From: Gautieria morchelliformis
Lineage: Eukaryota; Basidiomycota; Agaricomycetes; Gomphales; Gomphaceae
Assembly: GCA_015179125.1 (NCBI GenBank)
Contig: WHVA01000253.1
Location: forward strand, 62,001 to 126,000
Direction of reading: 5' to 3'
Length of the DNA stretch: 64,000 nt
Shown one piece after another: positions 34,295 to 47,100 of the stretch. The translations under genes were made by a program, and so were the position numbers. The notes under the pieces were generated by a model, which had not been told where the DNA came from, did not search any database, and saw nothing but the letters and a program-made list of their open reading frames with translations. Numbering within the stretch: position 1 is the first letter of the stretch; every line of letters starts with the position of its first letter.

Positions 34295-35646
34295 ACTTAG
34301 ATTGTTTTTTTTTGCTGTACTGGCGATGTACTTGATATCCCTCCTTCGGCCTAATATGCACATCTGTCACTGTTGTGTTTTTGCAATTAGACAAGAAACA
34401 CATGCAGAACTGAAGCGCGGTCAGTCATAGCGGAAGTGATTATAATTATGATAGCAATAAATGTATAAAAACTGTGCTGATCACCACGGTCACTCATAGT
34501 GATGGGGAAGTATACATATAAATGAACAGAATACATGAGAGAGGGGATTCTCACCTGACAGGGGGAAATCCGAAGAGAAAAGTCTAAGGATCCCCAATGT
34601 CAACAAGCCCGTATTATAGTCTGCAGTCAGGCACAACACTCAGCACTCACCATCAACCCTGCATCCCCCTGACCTCCCTGACCCTTGATCAACCCTTGAT
34701 GCCACATACTACGCAAGTCACTTGACTTCCGACACTGTTCCGAGAGTGGAAGTCAGAAAGTGGAGTGGAATTGGCAAAGTGAGCGGAACTGGTGGAAGTT
34801 CTCTCAGAAGCGGAACCATTTCGAAAAGCAGAGTCGGAGATGGAAATGGAGATGGAACCGGAAGCAGAATTGGAAATGGAGTTGGAACTTGGTGTGGTGT
34901 TGGAACTGGAAAACAGGGTGTCCCCTGACAGGGTACATCTTTGATTGGCTTGTACTCCAGAAACCCAGGGTGCAATGTAGCATGAAAATAAGGTCATCTG
35001 GCCACATGTCTTCCCCGGTGTTGAGAAGCATGGTGGAATCAACTGACTGCTGCTTTTCACCGGTGCGACATTCTACAAACTTGAATATTGGTGGTTGTTG
35101 GAACACATCAAGGACTTTACTTGAAGGCTGGAGGCGCTAGACAAAAAAAAAGGCTAATAAGCTCACACAGTCAGTGATGAGTCTGATGAAAGCACAGATG
35201 CATTCACAAATGGTTTTGCAGAATAGTACCAATGGATATTCCTGAAAGTGGATAAACATAATCTGATTCATGCTTCATTATGCCACACCATATGGTTTGA
35301 TAGTGTGAAGTGCAAGGGGAATTACAAGTAAATGTCCATTGAGCTACTGGTCTCTACTGGTCTCATGGGGGGCTGGCCAGCGCTGGGCCCCGCAGCAAGC
35401 CGTCCCCAGTGGGTCAGGCTGCTGCTTGGAATATCCTCATTGCTGGCGGCAGATGGCAGACTGCATGGTCGTTGCCTGTACGGCGCCAAATTGAAATCCA
35501 GTTAGCCCGCAGTGCCGGAAGCTGAGGAGATCACAGCAGATGATGAGAATGATAGAGAGAATTACGTTGGGTTTGCCTTGTTTATAACGGGCAAGGTGAG
35601 TGCTCGAGATTCAGGGTACAGAAGTGTGGAGCTTATACATATGTAT
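34295..35646. other. Intergenic, purine repeat tract, no gene
   Basis: 34735-34915 is dense in GGAANTGGA-type hexamer repeats (GGAACTGG, GGAAATGG, GGAGATGG), which keep several frames open on both strands. No real gene is supported. The rest shows nothing recognisable. Confidence 0.55.
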
Positions 35647-36909
35647 CTACCATGGACGACGTTCTTTGCACCAAACATCCACAGGCACACCCCGCTTTAC
35701 TAACAATGGAAGCACGTCAAGCATACACGGACCATACGCCCCCGGGCCCGTGCAGGCAACCAAAAGCTCCAGCTTCTCCAGTTTTAGAAACTTTCCTGCG
35801 AGAATGGAGTCAACTTGGCCCCAACCAGCAGCTGAGTACGCCTCCTCAAATGTTTCAGTGTCAAATACCGCTTCGAGTTCGATCAGTTCTAATTTGTTAG
35901 AAGTGTTAATATTAGAAAGGAACCATTGAAGCCAGACCGTCCCGGACGATCCTAAGTCCACTGCCTCAATATGGATATTGGACAAAGATCGGAAGCGAAT
36001 ATTCGAATTACATTCCACTGTGATGTCGAACCATCACCCTAGATCTAGAAACGCCTAAAGTTAAACAATACATTTGAGTTCAAAATAGGTGGCCACTCAC
36101 TCGGCCGACTATTTCGACCTGGCACGTAAAATTCGACTTGTATGAGTGAGCTGCCAATGGTGCGAAGCAGACGGTTTAAAGCTTTCTCGTCCTTGTCATC
36201 GAAAAGATCTACGCGCAAATTCTGTATGTGCGATATCTCAAAAGGCGATCGAGGCCAAAGAAACCAGTCAACATATTGCCTTCCAACGCGAATCCTAAAT
36301 TCAGGTAAGAAAGGTAACTTCGCTCCCGTGGTTCATCATCCTCTTGATCTCCTCGGGGCAACTTGAAGACGTCCTGAAGCTGCCACGACGGCAAAATGAC
36401 ACAAGTTCTCAATAAGCCCATTAGACTTTCAGCGTGACATGCAAGGCTCACGAAGTTGATGTTTTCATAGAGACCAATACAGGGCGTTAGGGACGTGAGC
36501 GAGGGTAGCAGGAGTACCCATCGAAGCGATTGGTGGAGATCTACTGTCAATTTAGCCATTTCCAGATCATATAGCTGTATGCTCTGGAGCTTGCTGATCT
36601 TGCATAACGCCGCCGCGGGTAGTGATTGATCTGGATCCACGAATGGCCGTTGCCTGGCCCAACGGTCTTCAAGCACGCGCACCTCCAGCTCTCGGGTGTA
36701 ATCGGCAAGGTGAGGAGAATCGAGTAAAGTTTGAGCCAGTTGCTTGCAGCGATCCTTGTTCAGAGCAAATGTTACCCGCTGAAAAGATGGCGCTGGCTCG
36801 GGGGAAGCCATGAACCGCAAACTAGCGAACACGCGAGTAAAGCACCATGGTCCTCATGGAGATTATCGGTAACAGCATCGATCAGCCCTGGTGGTAGCCT
36901 ACTGGCCAT
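35647..36909 (-). pseudogene. F-box protein with two frameshifts
   Basis: The ATG at 36909 (minus) starts M-A-S-R-L-P-P-G-L-I-D, an F-box: A-V-T-D-N-L, A-L-L-A-C-S-L-V-C-G-S-W. F-box proteins link substrates to SCF ubiquitin ligases. One base is missing near 36780 (H-L-F-S then R-V-T-F-A-L in the next frame) and another near 36315, after which F-R-I-R-V-G-R-Q-Y-V-D-W-F-L-W-P and L-R-V-D-L-F-D-D continue. An intron (donor GTGAGT, about 36099) leads to a last exon with leucine-rich sequence ending at 35647. The layout fits the large agaricomycete F-box/LRR family. The two losses make it a pseudogene unless they are assembly indels. Confidence 0.78.
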
Positions 36910-38186
36910 GCTCGTGTACAGACTGCAGTAGTGGTGATGGTGGGAGGATAATCGATAATGGGGGCTTGGTGCCGTCGTCAAAAAAAATGACACGCTGTCA
37001 GGAGCCTCGTCCAAGACTTCACAGTGGGCTCGATCACACCCAGGGTCAGAGGGCGGCAGATCAACCAGAATGTATATGCGAGCTCGGGTTCACCTCCAGT
37101 GGCGAGATATATGATATCTGACGATTTGTCAGTTCCCAGTGATATGCTCGTCAAATCTACACGTGATGTTATGGTCATTATGTAGAACTGAACAAGGGAG
37201 ACGTACAAGATGGGGGAGCCAAAATATTAATGAGCTTTGCTCGTCCATATCTTATTGGTAATCAGGAGGATGAGGAGTCAGCCGGAAGTAAACAAGTATT
37301 TCAGAATGTCAGGACGACACCAGCCAGCACTAATATACCTACAGTGATGTTAAAACCAGTACCACACCATATACAGCGCCAGACAAACCATGAAGTGCGA
37401 GGCCGATATCCTGGAAATGTACCACAGTCTCTTCCACGGAGTCCAGAAGAAAACTAGAATGGTAGCAATGAGGCCACCAGAAGAATAAATTATGGCCAAA
37501 AAGGGATATCAACACTTACTAGCTACGCGGCACTAACATCAGATGAAGGAACCATGCTCCTAGCCTCATTCCGTTACAAGACTGGCAAACTCACCCGCAC
37601 GCAAATGATAACTGATAGGGCCTTCTCTGTATAGTAGTAAGTATAACTTTGCGCGGTTTCTATGCAGTTTCTATGTACAACCGTCGACTAAGTATCGGAG
37701 TGAGAGGCGTCGTACGTGAGCGCAAGCGGAGTAGAGCAGCAGCCTTCTTGTTGTCGATCGTCGTCCAGCCATGCGCTGGCGCTCGCGTCGGAGAGGAGAG
37801 GTAAAAAGCACCGTAGCTACCCCGTGGTTACCCCGTGGCACCCGTTCGAACATCGAACGAGACCAAGTCCCCAACGGTGCTTAGCGCCGTGTTCTAACTA
37901 AGATCGATCGACGAAAACCGTATACGAAGTGATGTCGTTCGCACAATCAAATTCGCGGGCAAGTATTCAATTTTCATGAAAAAGTGTTTCATTTCGTAGC
38001 TAAACCGCTGCAGTAAGCTGACAATAAGTAATTAATTCTGAGGTGCGAGATGCTAGCATATTTTCAAACTCCAGGTACCCGATAGTAGTAAGAAACCTGA
38101 AATGCAATGTGTACTTATACAAATGCGCTATTTGTAATATGGCTGTCTATACGCGAACGAAAGGGAAAAATAGAGAGAATTGTGTG
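36910..38186. other. Intergenic, no gene seen
   Basis: Only short, unconvincing frames are present between the F-box gene start and the HECT ligase stop. I looked for tRNA-like folds and found none convincing. Confidence 0.5.
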
Positions 38187-41100
38187 CTAAGCGAATCCGA
38201 AGCCTTCACCACCTTCATTGATCGCGAGGAGGAGCTGCTGGCGGAGCATCTCGTACGACGAATATGGCGGTAGGTCGACTGGGAGGTTAAGCCATCAGGA
38301 TCGAGTCCAGTCATAAGGTAGACAATGATGACTTACTTTGGTTGAAACCTGGGTAAGGAAAGGACAAACAAGACCGCTTTCAGTCCACTGTGCCCGTTTA
38401 TGATAAGAGGGAATTACCCACATGTATGTGCTTGCGGTAAACGGTCTGATTCTCCATACGCTTTGTGAATCGAGAACCGTTGCACGCCTTGCACGCCCTA
38501 TTGGTTGATGTTTCAGCACAAAACGTAGGATTCTAATAGAGGCAGAAGGTCATCCCCACCTGTAGTTCAACGAATCCGCCTAGAGGTACGCGCGACGTCC
38601 CTGGATTATGCAAGATCAGACGCAGCTACGGCACATGCGATGGTGAAACACACCCGTGGCAAAACTGAGCACCTTGGCTCTTTCGTCTCGGTTGAACGAT
38701 TTTAGTGCTCGCCACCACCAGACGATCACGGGGTCCGAGCTAGAGTATCCGTTATACTCGGTGGCCGCGCGCCATTCGTCGATATCGATGTCCGGCGTGC
38801 CAGAGATCAAGAGTTCAACTTCTTGTTCATTGAACTGTGTACGTAGTCAGTGCCAATATTAACAGAGAGCAATCTGCATACAATTGAGATCAAATCCTTG
38901 GGAATGATCTCATAGAAACCCCCGAGGAGTGCCTCTATTTGGTCTTTGATGGACTTGGTTAACCGGTACTGTGCCGACAGCTGCACGAACTCGCGCTTGT
39001 TCTCCTGGGTGACTGGAATACTGGCACCATTGTCCTTCAGCTCAACGATACGCGTGATACCAAACTATGGAGGATGAATCTGAGCAAAAGGAGAGAACAT
39101 ACTAATGCGAGGACTCACCTCGTCCGCTTCGGTGCTAAATGTTAGATCAAGCACCGTTGGGTCATTCTCCAATATCCAGATGAGACTGTTGTAATATTCT
39201 GGATCAACCCATTCTACGTCCCGGTAGTCGACTGGTTTGCCTAGTAGCTGTCGGTAGAGCGAACGGGCAAAGTATGCATCGAGCAGCTTGCTGTCGAATA
39301 TGGCTTTCCCAATGACCCGGCCAACAAATTTGAAGAAGGACAGATGTTCTGGATTTACCCACGAAGCCCGGTTGGGCTGGTATGTGAGCTTATCGGCAGC
39401 GCAAGGTTGGAACAGCGCGTAATTCGGGTTAAACATCTGGCGAGCAAGGATTTGGAACCATTCACGAGTTACACCTCCCGCATCCACACCTTCCTCCTCG
39501 TAGAAGCGGACACTAAGCTTGCCGTATTTGATTTGCTCCCCTGTCTTGCGTTGCAGATGATGGAAGCTGTCCTCGAACACGTGTGGTCTCCGAACATTGA
39601 GCTGCAAGGTACCATGATGCTCACGACTGTGTGGCCTGCGACGGAGTTGCTGATGGAAGTAGTTCCGCTTATTGTCAAAGTCCAGTACTCGAGGGTTTTG
39701 TACAAGGAGGGCAAATGACCCGCTCATGAGCGATGGATTATTGCGCACCATCAGGTTCAAAATTTTGCGGTGTGCATCGGTGAACATTATGAAAAGATCC
39801 TCCATTGATTCTCGAGCGGTGGAAGGTGAACGAGGCGAGGCGGACCCCCTAATAATTCGCGCGGCATTGGTTTTGGACCCGACATACTTGCAAACAACCA
39901 TTAAGGACTCGATAAGAGGCAATAAGACTGTCGCCATGTGTTCGACATCCGGCTTTTGCTCTACAACTGCAAGACAATCGCCGAGGCGTCGCCAGAGAGG
40001 TGCAAAACGAAAAGACTCGTAGATGGCGTGAACTTTCTCTTCATCCGATGATTCACGTCGTGGTTCGGTTTCGGACTGCGACTGTGATGCTCCTGTGGTA
40101 CCTTTGAGGGAATACATGTAATCGATAGTCTTCAGGATACGAAGCAGCTTTGCCTGATCCGATGATGCAGGTGAAAACTTGGCGGAAATGGTGGCAGGAA
40201 CATCCTCCGCGGCATTGTCCTGCTGCAGCACAGCGACAAGTTCGTCCAGGTCTGTATATATACTATGACCGAAGTCTTGTGCCCTCGATTTTAGTTCTGA
40301 AGCAACTGTGTCGCGAGCTTCGGGAAGCCATGATAGATGCTGGATAAGCGCTAGGCATGACTGGAAAGTGCGGCCAGAACATTCGCCGATCGTAAGGATA
40401 TTCACGACAAGCCGTAAAGAAGACGGTGGGATAACAGGAGGTTGTAAAATGAAGGCGTTTGAAGGAGTATCCAAAGCCGGCTTCTCAGGCGCAGGCTGTT
40501 CAGGTAATGTCGCTACGCCGCCGTCAGCTGTCATGATCCTAGTTCAGTATGCGAAATGACGGACTCGACTCACCCAATGAAGTGGAAGGCGCCTCACCTC
40601 CAACAGTTTCGACAGCAGCAGGTGCTCCCACGATAGGTCCAGACTGTCGGTTTGATTCGCCATCATCGGTGTTGATGCTAGTTGAAGGCTGATCACCAGA
40701 GCTAAGTTCAGCATCTGTTGTCGAGGGAGGACGAGCATCTAATGGGACAGAATTCTCCGCTGTCGCATCTACAGATGGAGCTGCCGCTATTGCTTTAGAG
40801 GCTTCCTCTTTTTTGTTACTATCCTTCAAGTTGGATAACTGTCGCGTGACTGTGGCCAGTAGCGCTGCGAGCGAATCCATCATCGTTGGAGTCCTAAGTA
40901 GCGTTTGGCCATCGAGTAAAGCCAATAAAGGCACGATGGGATAATGCACCTGGGGGAGCTGTTTTTCTTTGCCTTTACCTTTCTTGGACGAGGTCCGCTT
41001 GAGACCGGAAGGAATCTCGTGCTCCGTAAGGAAGAAGCGCGATGCTGTTTCATTTGTGGAAACTACGAATGTTAGAGCTTCCAGACACCTTTGGATGACC

Positions 41101-44100
41101 AGGTTTGGGATACTTTCTCCAGCTAATTGCCACGAGCTCGAAGCACTAGCTAGCACATCAACAGAAGGCTTGGATTTAGTGGATGTTTTAGGCGTGGCTT
41201 GTGAGGGTTGAGATCTGCTTCGGAATGACAATTGAGCGAAGCTCTTGTCTACCGCGGCCAGGTCACCAGTACCGTCTTGTAGAATATTCAGTAAAAAGTT
41301 CAAAAGCTCGGCACGAGTTTTACTATTTTCGCATAGGTTGACGAAAATTTTGAGAAGCACATTCTTCCGAGGAAGCTGGGGGAAGAAAAGAAGCCTGACC
41401 AACGTCGCAAGTCCGTTCTTGTCCAAAAGCTGGATCGCATCACGCGAAACCGCAGCTTTTCGTGGCGTTTCGGGCTGATCTGGAGCTGTGGACACAACAG
41501 GAGCGCCATGGGGCGGTGATCCAAACCGACGATGAGTACGTTCACGCCACACGCCGGCTTCGGCGATCATGTGGGAAGGTAATGTCTGAAGAAAACCATC
41601 TTCCTGGTCCATCAGAACAACTTGACGAAGCTGAGGGTCTAGGCTTGCGAGAAAACTCGCGGGGTCTATGTCTACTGGTCCAACGGGGTCAGTTCCGGCC
41701 TGCGGCTGAGCTGGAGCACGAAAGCGGGCCCTTTCGTTCGTCTCTTGCTGCAAGATCTCCGCACGAAGTTCGGGCGGTAGAGCCTCAAGGAACTCGGGGC
41801 TAATCTGTGATTCCGGCGGCTGCATCTGCCTGGCAGAGCGTCGCTCGCGGAAGTGCTGATTAAGGACCTCTTCTCGCATATCATCTGGCAATGCCTCGAG
41901 GAACGTGTGGTCTATGCCAGTATCCGTGATATCAACGGCGTTGCCGTGGATCATGACGGTAACTCTTTCAGTACTGGAAGGTCCAGATGCTGCATTCTCC
42001 TCTCGACCTTGTTCTGCGTTCAGTGACGTGGATGGTCCGGCCACATTTTCAGGGTCAGCATCAGATGGAGGAGCAACCATCGACATGTCTTGTAGTAAAG
42101 GTGTTGAGCCGCCTCCAACTGCCATAGCATCAGTTGCTGCAGCCGCATTTTCGACAATCTGTGTGGGTGCATCTAAAGTCCCTACAGATTGACTAACATC
42201 TTCCATAGTTGCATCAGTTGCATCTTCTTCAATTGCATGTATAGCCTCTGGGATGGAGGCATCTACGACCTCACCACCGGGTTCGGCTGCATGTTCCTCG
42301 GGTTCTTCGATAGGAGCTGGTACCCGGGCCGGTGCGTATAGCTCTTCGCCAGGTGTCCTTTCAGCTGCTTCCAATGCTTCTCTCTCTTTCAGGGCTTCTT
42401 CCTCTTTCCGGCGTTGTTCCTCCTGCTCCTCCAGTTCCTTAGCCTTGCGCTTGGCTTCTCGAGCCGCCTCACGAGCGGCTGGAAGGAGCGCCATGGTGAC
42501 ATGGTTGGCAAGCTTGCTGACACGGTCCCCAATGAATTTACTATGGATCATCTTAGCCTCTTCTCCCCAACGTTGAAGAGTGGGTAATGGGCCAAAGTCT
42601 TGTGTCTCCACACGCGGTTCTGTGCGAGCTGGGCGCTCTATTCTAGTAGTGAAGACAGCTGAGCGACCATGACGGTGGATTGTGTTACGATCAAGACCGG
42701 GGACTAGATGGGCGCCTATGGGAGCAGGAAGATCAATGTGTAATTCGCTGGTACCTCTGCCAACACTCATAAGCTGCTGGAACAGCTGTAATGCTCCCCC
42801 GCTGACGAGATCCTCGATAGTCTGGAGAAGGTCAGTATAGGCGTTGGCAGCCTGGTTGCCGCGATTTGTCCTACGATGTGAACTTCGCGGATGTGAATGC
42901 ACTCCGATTTGAGAGCCCGATGGATCAACCAGGAGAGGGTGCGTGGAGTTTTCAGGGCCACTGCTGACCACCGCTCGTGGTCCACCAAAGAAATTGAGAT
43001 CGTGGGCGACATTGGCTAAACATATGTTAGCGACACCGTATATCGGAAACGCAAAAGCTCACCCGAGCGACGCCGGCCTGCAATAGGGGGACCAGGGAAG
43101 AATTGTGCTTCGCGTCCCGCTGTCAACTCACCAAACCATTGGTTCATGGCATCTTCACCGTCGGAGTGCACTAAATCAGCGTGCTCTAATATTCCAATAT
43201 CTTCCGCCATACTGACCAAGAGATGAGCAAGGATGGGTAGGCGCTTCAAACTATGGCTTACTCGTCTTCTTCCGAGACCATGCCGTCTTCGTCGGCTTCT
43301 TCCTCGCCCATCATTGGGATACCTATTTGAATATTGTTGGCAGGGTTCACGAGGGGTGAAAATTTGCAAAAATCAACGAACCCTCCATGGCTTCTTCTTC
43401 ATCTAAATCCTCACCATGCCCATCATCAACTTCAGCGCCAGATCCAGTGACATCCTGACAAGATAATAAGCCTACGGCGAACACGGTGTGGACTAGGTAG
43501 GGCGAACCTGCCAAGCGATTTCTCGTTCCTCTGTGTCATCGTTTAATCCATCCCCTTCATCGTCATCGTCATCATCTTCATTCATGCCGTCATCGTCGTC
43601 GTCGTCGTCGTGCCATCCCTCTTCAGAACCGTGAGCTTCGATGTCTAATTGGTCACCATGTGCATCTTCATCATCCGAGTCAGACGTATTTTCGCTGCCA
43701 GTAGTATCTTCCTCTCCGAACTCTACGTCCACCTCATCGCCGCCCTCCTCATCTTCCTCCATTTCGTCTTCTGATGGATAGTTGTTTCCATCATCCATTT
43801 CCTAACGCTGAATATTAGCGTGAAAGCTGCCTATCTCCGAGAGGTACTTACGCCGCCATAACTAAAAAACGACCAAGTGAAAGTCCATCAGCACCAAGCG
43901 AAGACACTTCCTTAAAGATGGGCTGCAACGCAATACTCACATTCCAAGTGCAGAGTTGCGGTAAAGATCGGGAGTCTCCTCACGATTACCAGCCTCATCA
44001 TTGTGCTCTTCATCTGAAGGCTCAGAGTTGAGGCTGGCAAGCCTATCATCAGATTTATCCTTCCCTTTTTCGGAAACTCGACCCATTTTGATCGCAACCT

Positions 44101-47100
44101 TGGAGCTAGAGGTGGGGTACATTGTTAAGGCAATGTGAAAGATGACAACGTGCTTACAGGTGCTCTAGAGGTCGTAGGATAGCAGTAACAAGACTGCGCA
44201 CATTCGGATAGTTCAGATCAACCTCTGCCAGGGCATTCGTCAAAGCGGCCACATAGTTTTTCTCCAGCATCAGTTTCGCCATATGGAGCGGGGTTTCATC
44301 CTGAACTTTGTGGTTAGAGCCTAATCCAGCTTTCACAGTCAGGAGTCGATGACATAGATCTGCTAGGGCCAAAAGACGTCCATAACGTTCTTCGATCGAC
44401 TCGCCCGGTAGGGGGTCTTTGATAGCACGACTGAGAGCGTCAAGGACGAGGCGCCGAATGGACACAAAATCGCCAGATAGCTCCTTGCCATCTTCGGATT
44501 CTGACACATGAACGGAGAGTGCAACGATAACCGACATGGCCCAATTACATAGCATCACTCGACGCTTGCTATCAGGTGAAGGGACAGGCTCAGGGGTGCC
44601 AAATGAGATGAGTTCCGACAGGAGGAAATTAAGCACTGTAGCTCTCTGCTTCGGAATCCCCTCCTTCGCCGGCGTGGCAGTCTTCTTCTTAGTATAAGTG
44701 AGAAATGCCGTTTTGCAGGTGTTGTATGAGAAGAGGAGTTCCGTGAGGCATTGCATGAGGAAGCATGCATAAAGGTAGTCGGCACGACCATCGTTTTCAG
44801 ACGATGGCGGTGCTATCCCAGGTTTGTCTTGAGCTGCCTCAGAAGATATTCCTTTACTCTCCTCCCCTGATTGTGCCCCTGTCCGCGCTGAACCTGTCAC
44901 TGCAGGCTTTCCGACGCGCATCAATTCGCCAATGAGGTGATGTACCATGTTTTCAAGTGTATCGGAAGGTAACGATTCCCGAACTGGCTGGTCTACCTGC
45001 ATCTCGTCAGTTTCAGGATCCTTTTCCGGCTTAACTGGCTCGACACCGGACGCTGAGCTTCCCTTCAGCGTGATATGCTGGACAGACGGATGAGCCTGAA
45101 CCAGCTGGCACATTGATTCGGTCACGTGAACGAAGGTTTTAGGATCACGCAACGCCATTCCTCCAGAGCTGCGGACATAATTGGGGACATCCGTGATTCG
45201 GGTACGAGGCTGTGAAAACCATCGTTTCACCTCCAGACGCATAATGGACTCCACGGTTGACCGGTCTTCGACAACGTGACGGAGAATGATAGCGACGTAT
45301 ATCTGGCAGCCGTTAGTGTCTTTAGATAAACTCTTGAACCGTTCCAACAATGTATCAATCCCTCCCAGTTTGACCAGTTCGTTAGCCACATTATGATCAC
45401 GTGACAGATGAACGAGAAGACGCAAAACTGCAATGAGCTCGTCCCGCGGAAGCTCCATGTTCGAAAGTAGCTTCAAGCAAAACTGGAAGATATTTTGTCG
45501 AGCCGCGGGATATGATGGTTCATCTGTAATGGCCTGTTGAGAAATTTCCTCATCTTCCTGTGGAATGGTAATGGTGTGAGGTTCATCCCCCGTGACAAGG
45601 AGTGCCTCCGTAACTAAGAGATGGGGCGCTAACCATTTGGGGACGACGGAGGTCTCATTGTCAGCGTTAAAAGGATGCGCTAGCAGCAGAGCAAGCAAAA
45701 CGTCCATCAGTTCCTTGGAGGCGTTGGCAGGCAGTCGGGTCTCCAATGATCCAACCTCATTGAGAACTAGCGCCAGCAAGCGGCAACGAACAGCAAGGGG
45801 TTGCTCGTGGATCTCATATGCACCCGGCGAGAAATCTTTGATATCTTGAATAATGAGAGGTAGAGTTCGTGATGAGTATCCATCTACAGGCCCAATGAAT
45901 GCGTTCTTGACGTCGAAAATAAGCGACGGATGTTCGTCTAGAAGACGAAGAGCGCGTCGACCGACATCTTCCTTGAGTGATTCTCTTTGTTCGCCAAGCC
46001 CTATTCGCCATTGCTCTGAGGTCTTCGCAACGGTTACCTCAGGTGCCATGTCCTCAGGTTCGACACGAGTTGATGCCACGTTAGTGTCAACTACTGCAGT
46101 CATCTCGGTATCAGTCGGGGTGTCACTGACGCTGACCACAGGGTCTGTTTCGACACCTAAAGGTTCGTTTGAAGCCTGAGGGTCGAGAGCAACTTCTTCG
46201 GAGTTGGCGTCATCTGGATCCACGTCAGGTAGGAATGGCAATGGTTGTGCTAGAAGGTACTCGGCGGCAGCGGTGACATTATTGCGCATTCGAACCAATG
46301 CACGTTCCGCGGCAGCGCGCGGAAAGCCCATGTCGCACAACTGTTGTATACCGTTTTCATCCGGCCCAACATGGCGGTGAAGGACATTGGAACCCCCCAC
46401 TGACGTAGGCAAGACATCGGGAGCAGACTCGCCTTTGGGCTCCTCGTTCTCGCCAGCCATGAGCTCTAGCATTGTCTGGACAACAGATTTGCAGACGCTC
46501 AGTGGCGCCTGAACCAACCATGGCGACTCCCATAGTTCGCGCACAAAGGGCAACACAGCCGATCTCAATTTGACAAGAAAGTCTTGAGGCTCGAAGTATT
46601 CGGGGTCTGTGTCTTTCTTATCCCTGGTCACGAGCAAGAGCGTTTGGGGCGACTCAAATAATGGCTTTGATGACACCAGCGAGTGCAACAGATGAAGTGC
46701 GACCTTCAGACCGCCAAAGACGTGAACAAGTTGCTGCTTGTCATCTTCGCTGCGGTCAGCAGTCTTGATCTGAACAATACGATCCACGGCGGCGGCATAT
46801 CGCCGACAGATAGCCAACAGTGTGTCTAGGCCTCCAACCCTGCGGAAGGCCACGATGAGCATCGTGTGGATGTTGCTCTGAGACGTGCGCTCTGCAATTG
46901 TCCATTAATAACCCGTGAAATTGTGGCTCTGATTGCACATACCCTCAAACAGTAGGACCGTAATTAGGCCCATCATCACCGTCCAATAAGCATAAGATGC
47001 CAGTATGTCGTCTTCAGAGCACATCTTAGTCAAGATCGACTAACATGCAACAACAGCGTACCAGATCCTTCCCACTCAAGATGACATAAGGCGACCTTCG

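Noticed and set aside
37680..37900. Possible tRNA or small RNA near GTTCGAACATCGAAC
   Set aside because: The segment forms a short palindrome only; no cloverleaf with acceptor, D and anticodon arms can be built.
41462..42576. Plus-strand ORFs opposite the HECT ligase
   Set aside because: They are shadows of the conserved minus-strand coding sequence and show no family resemblance.
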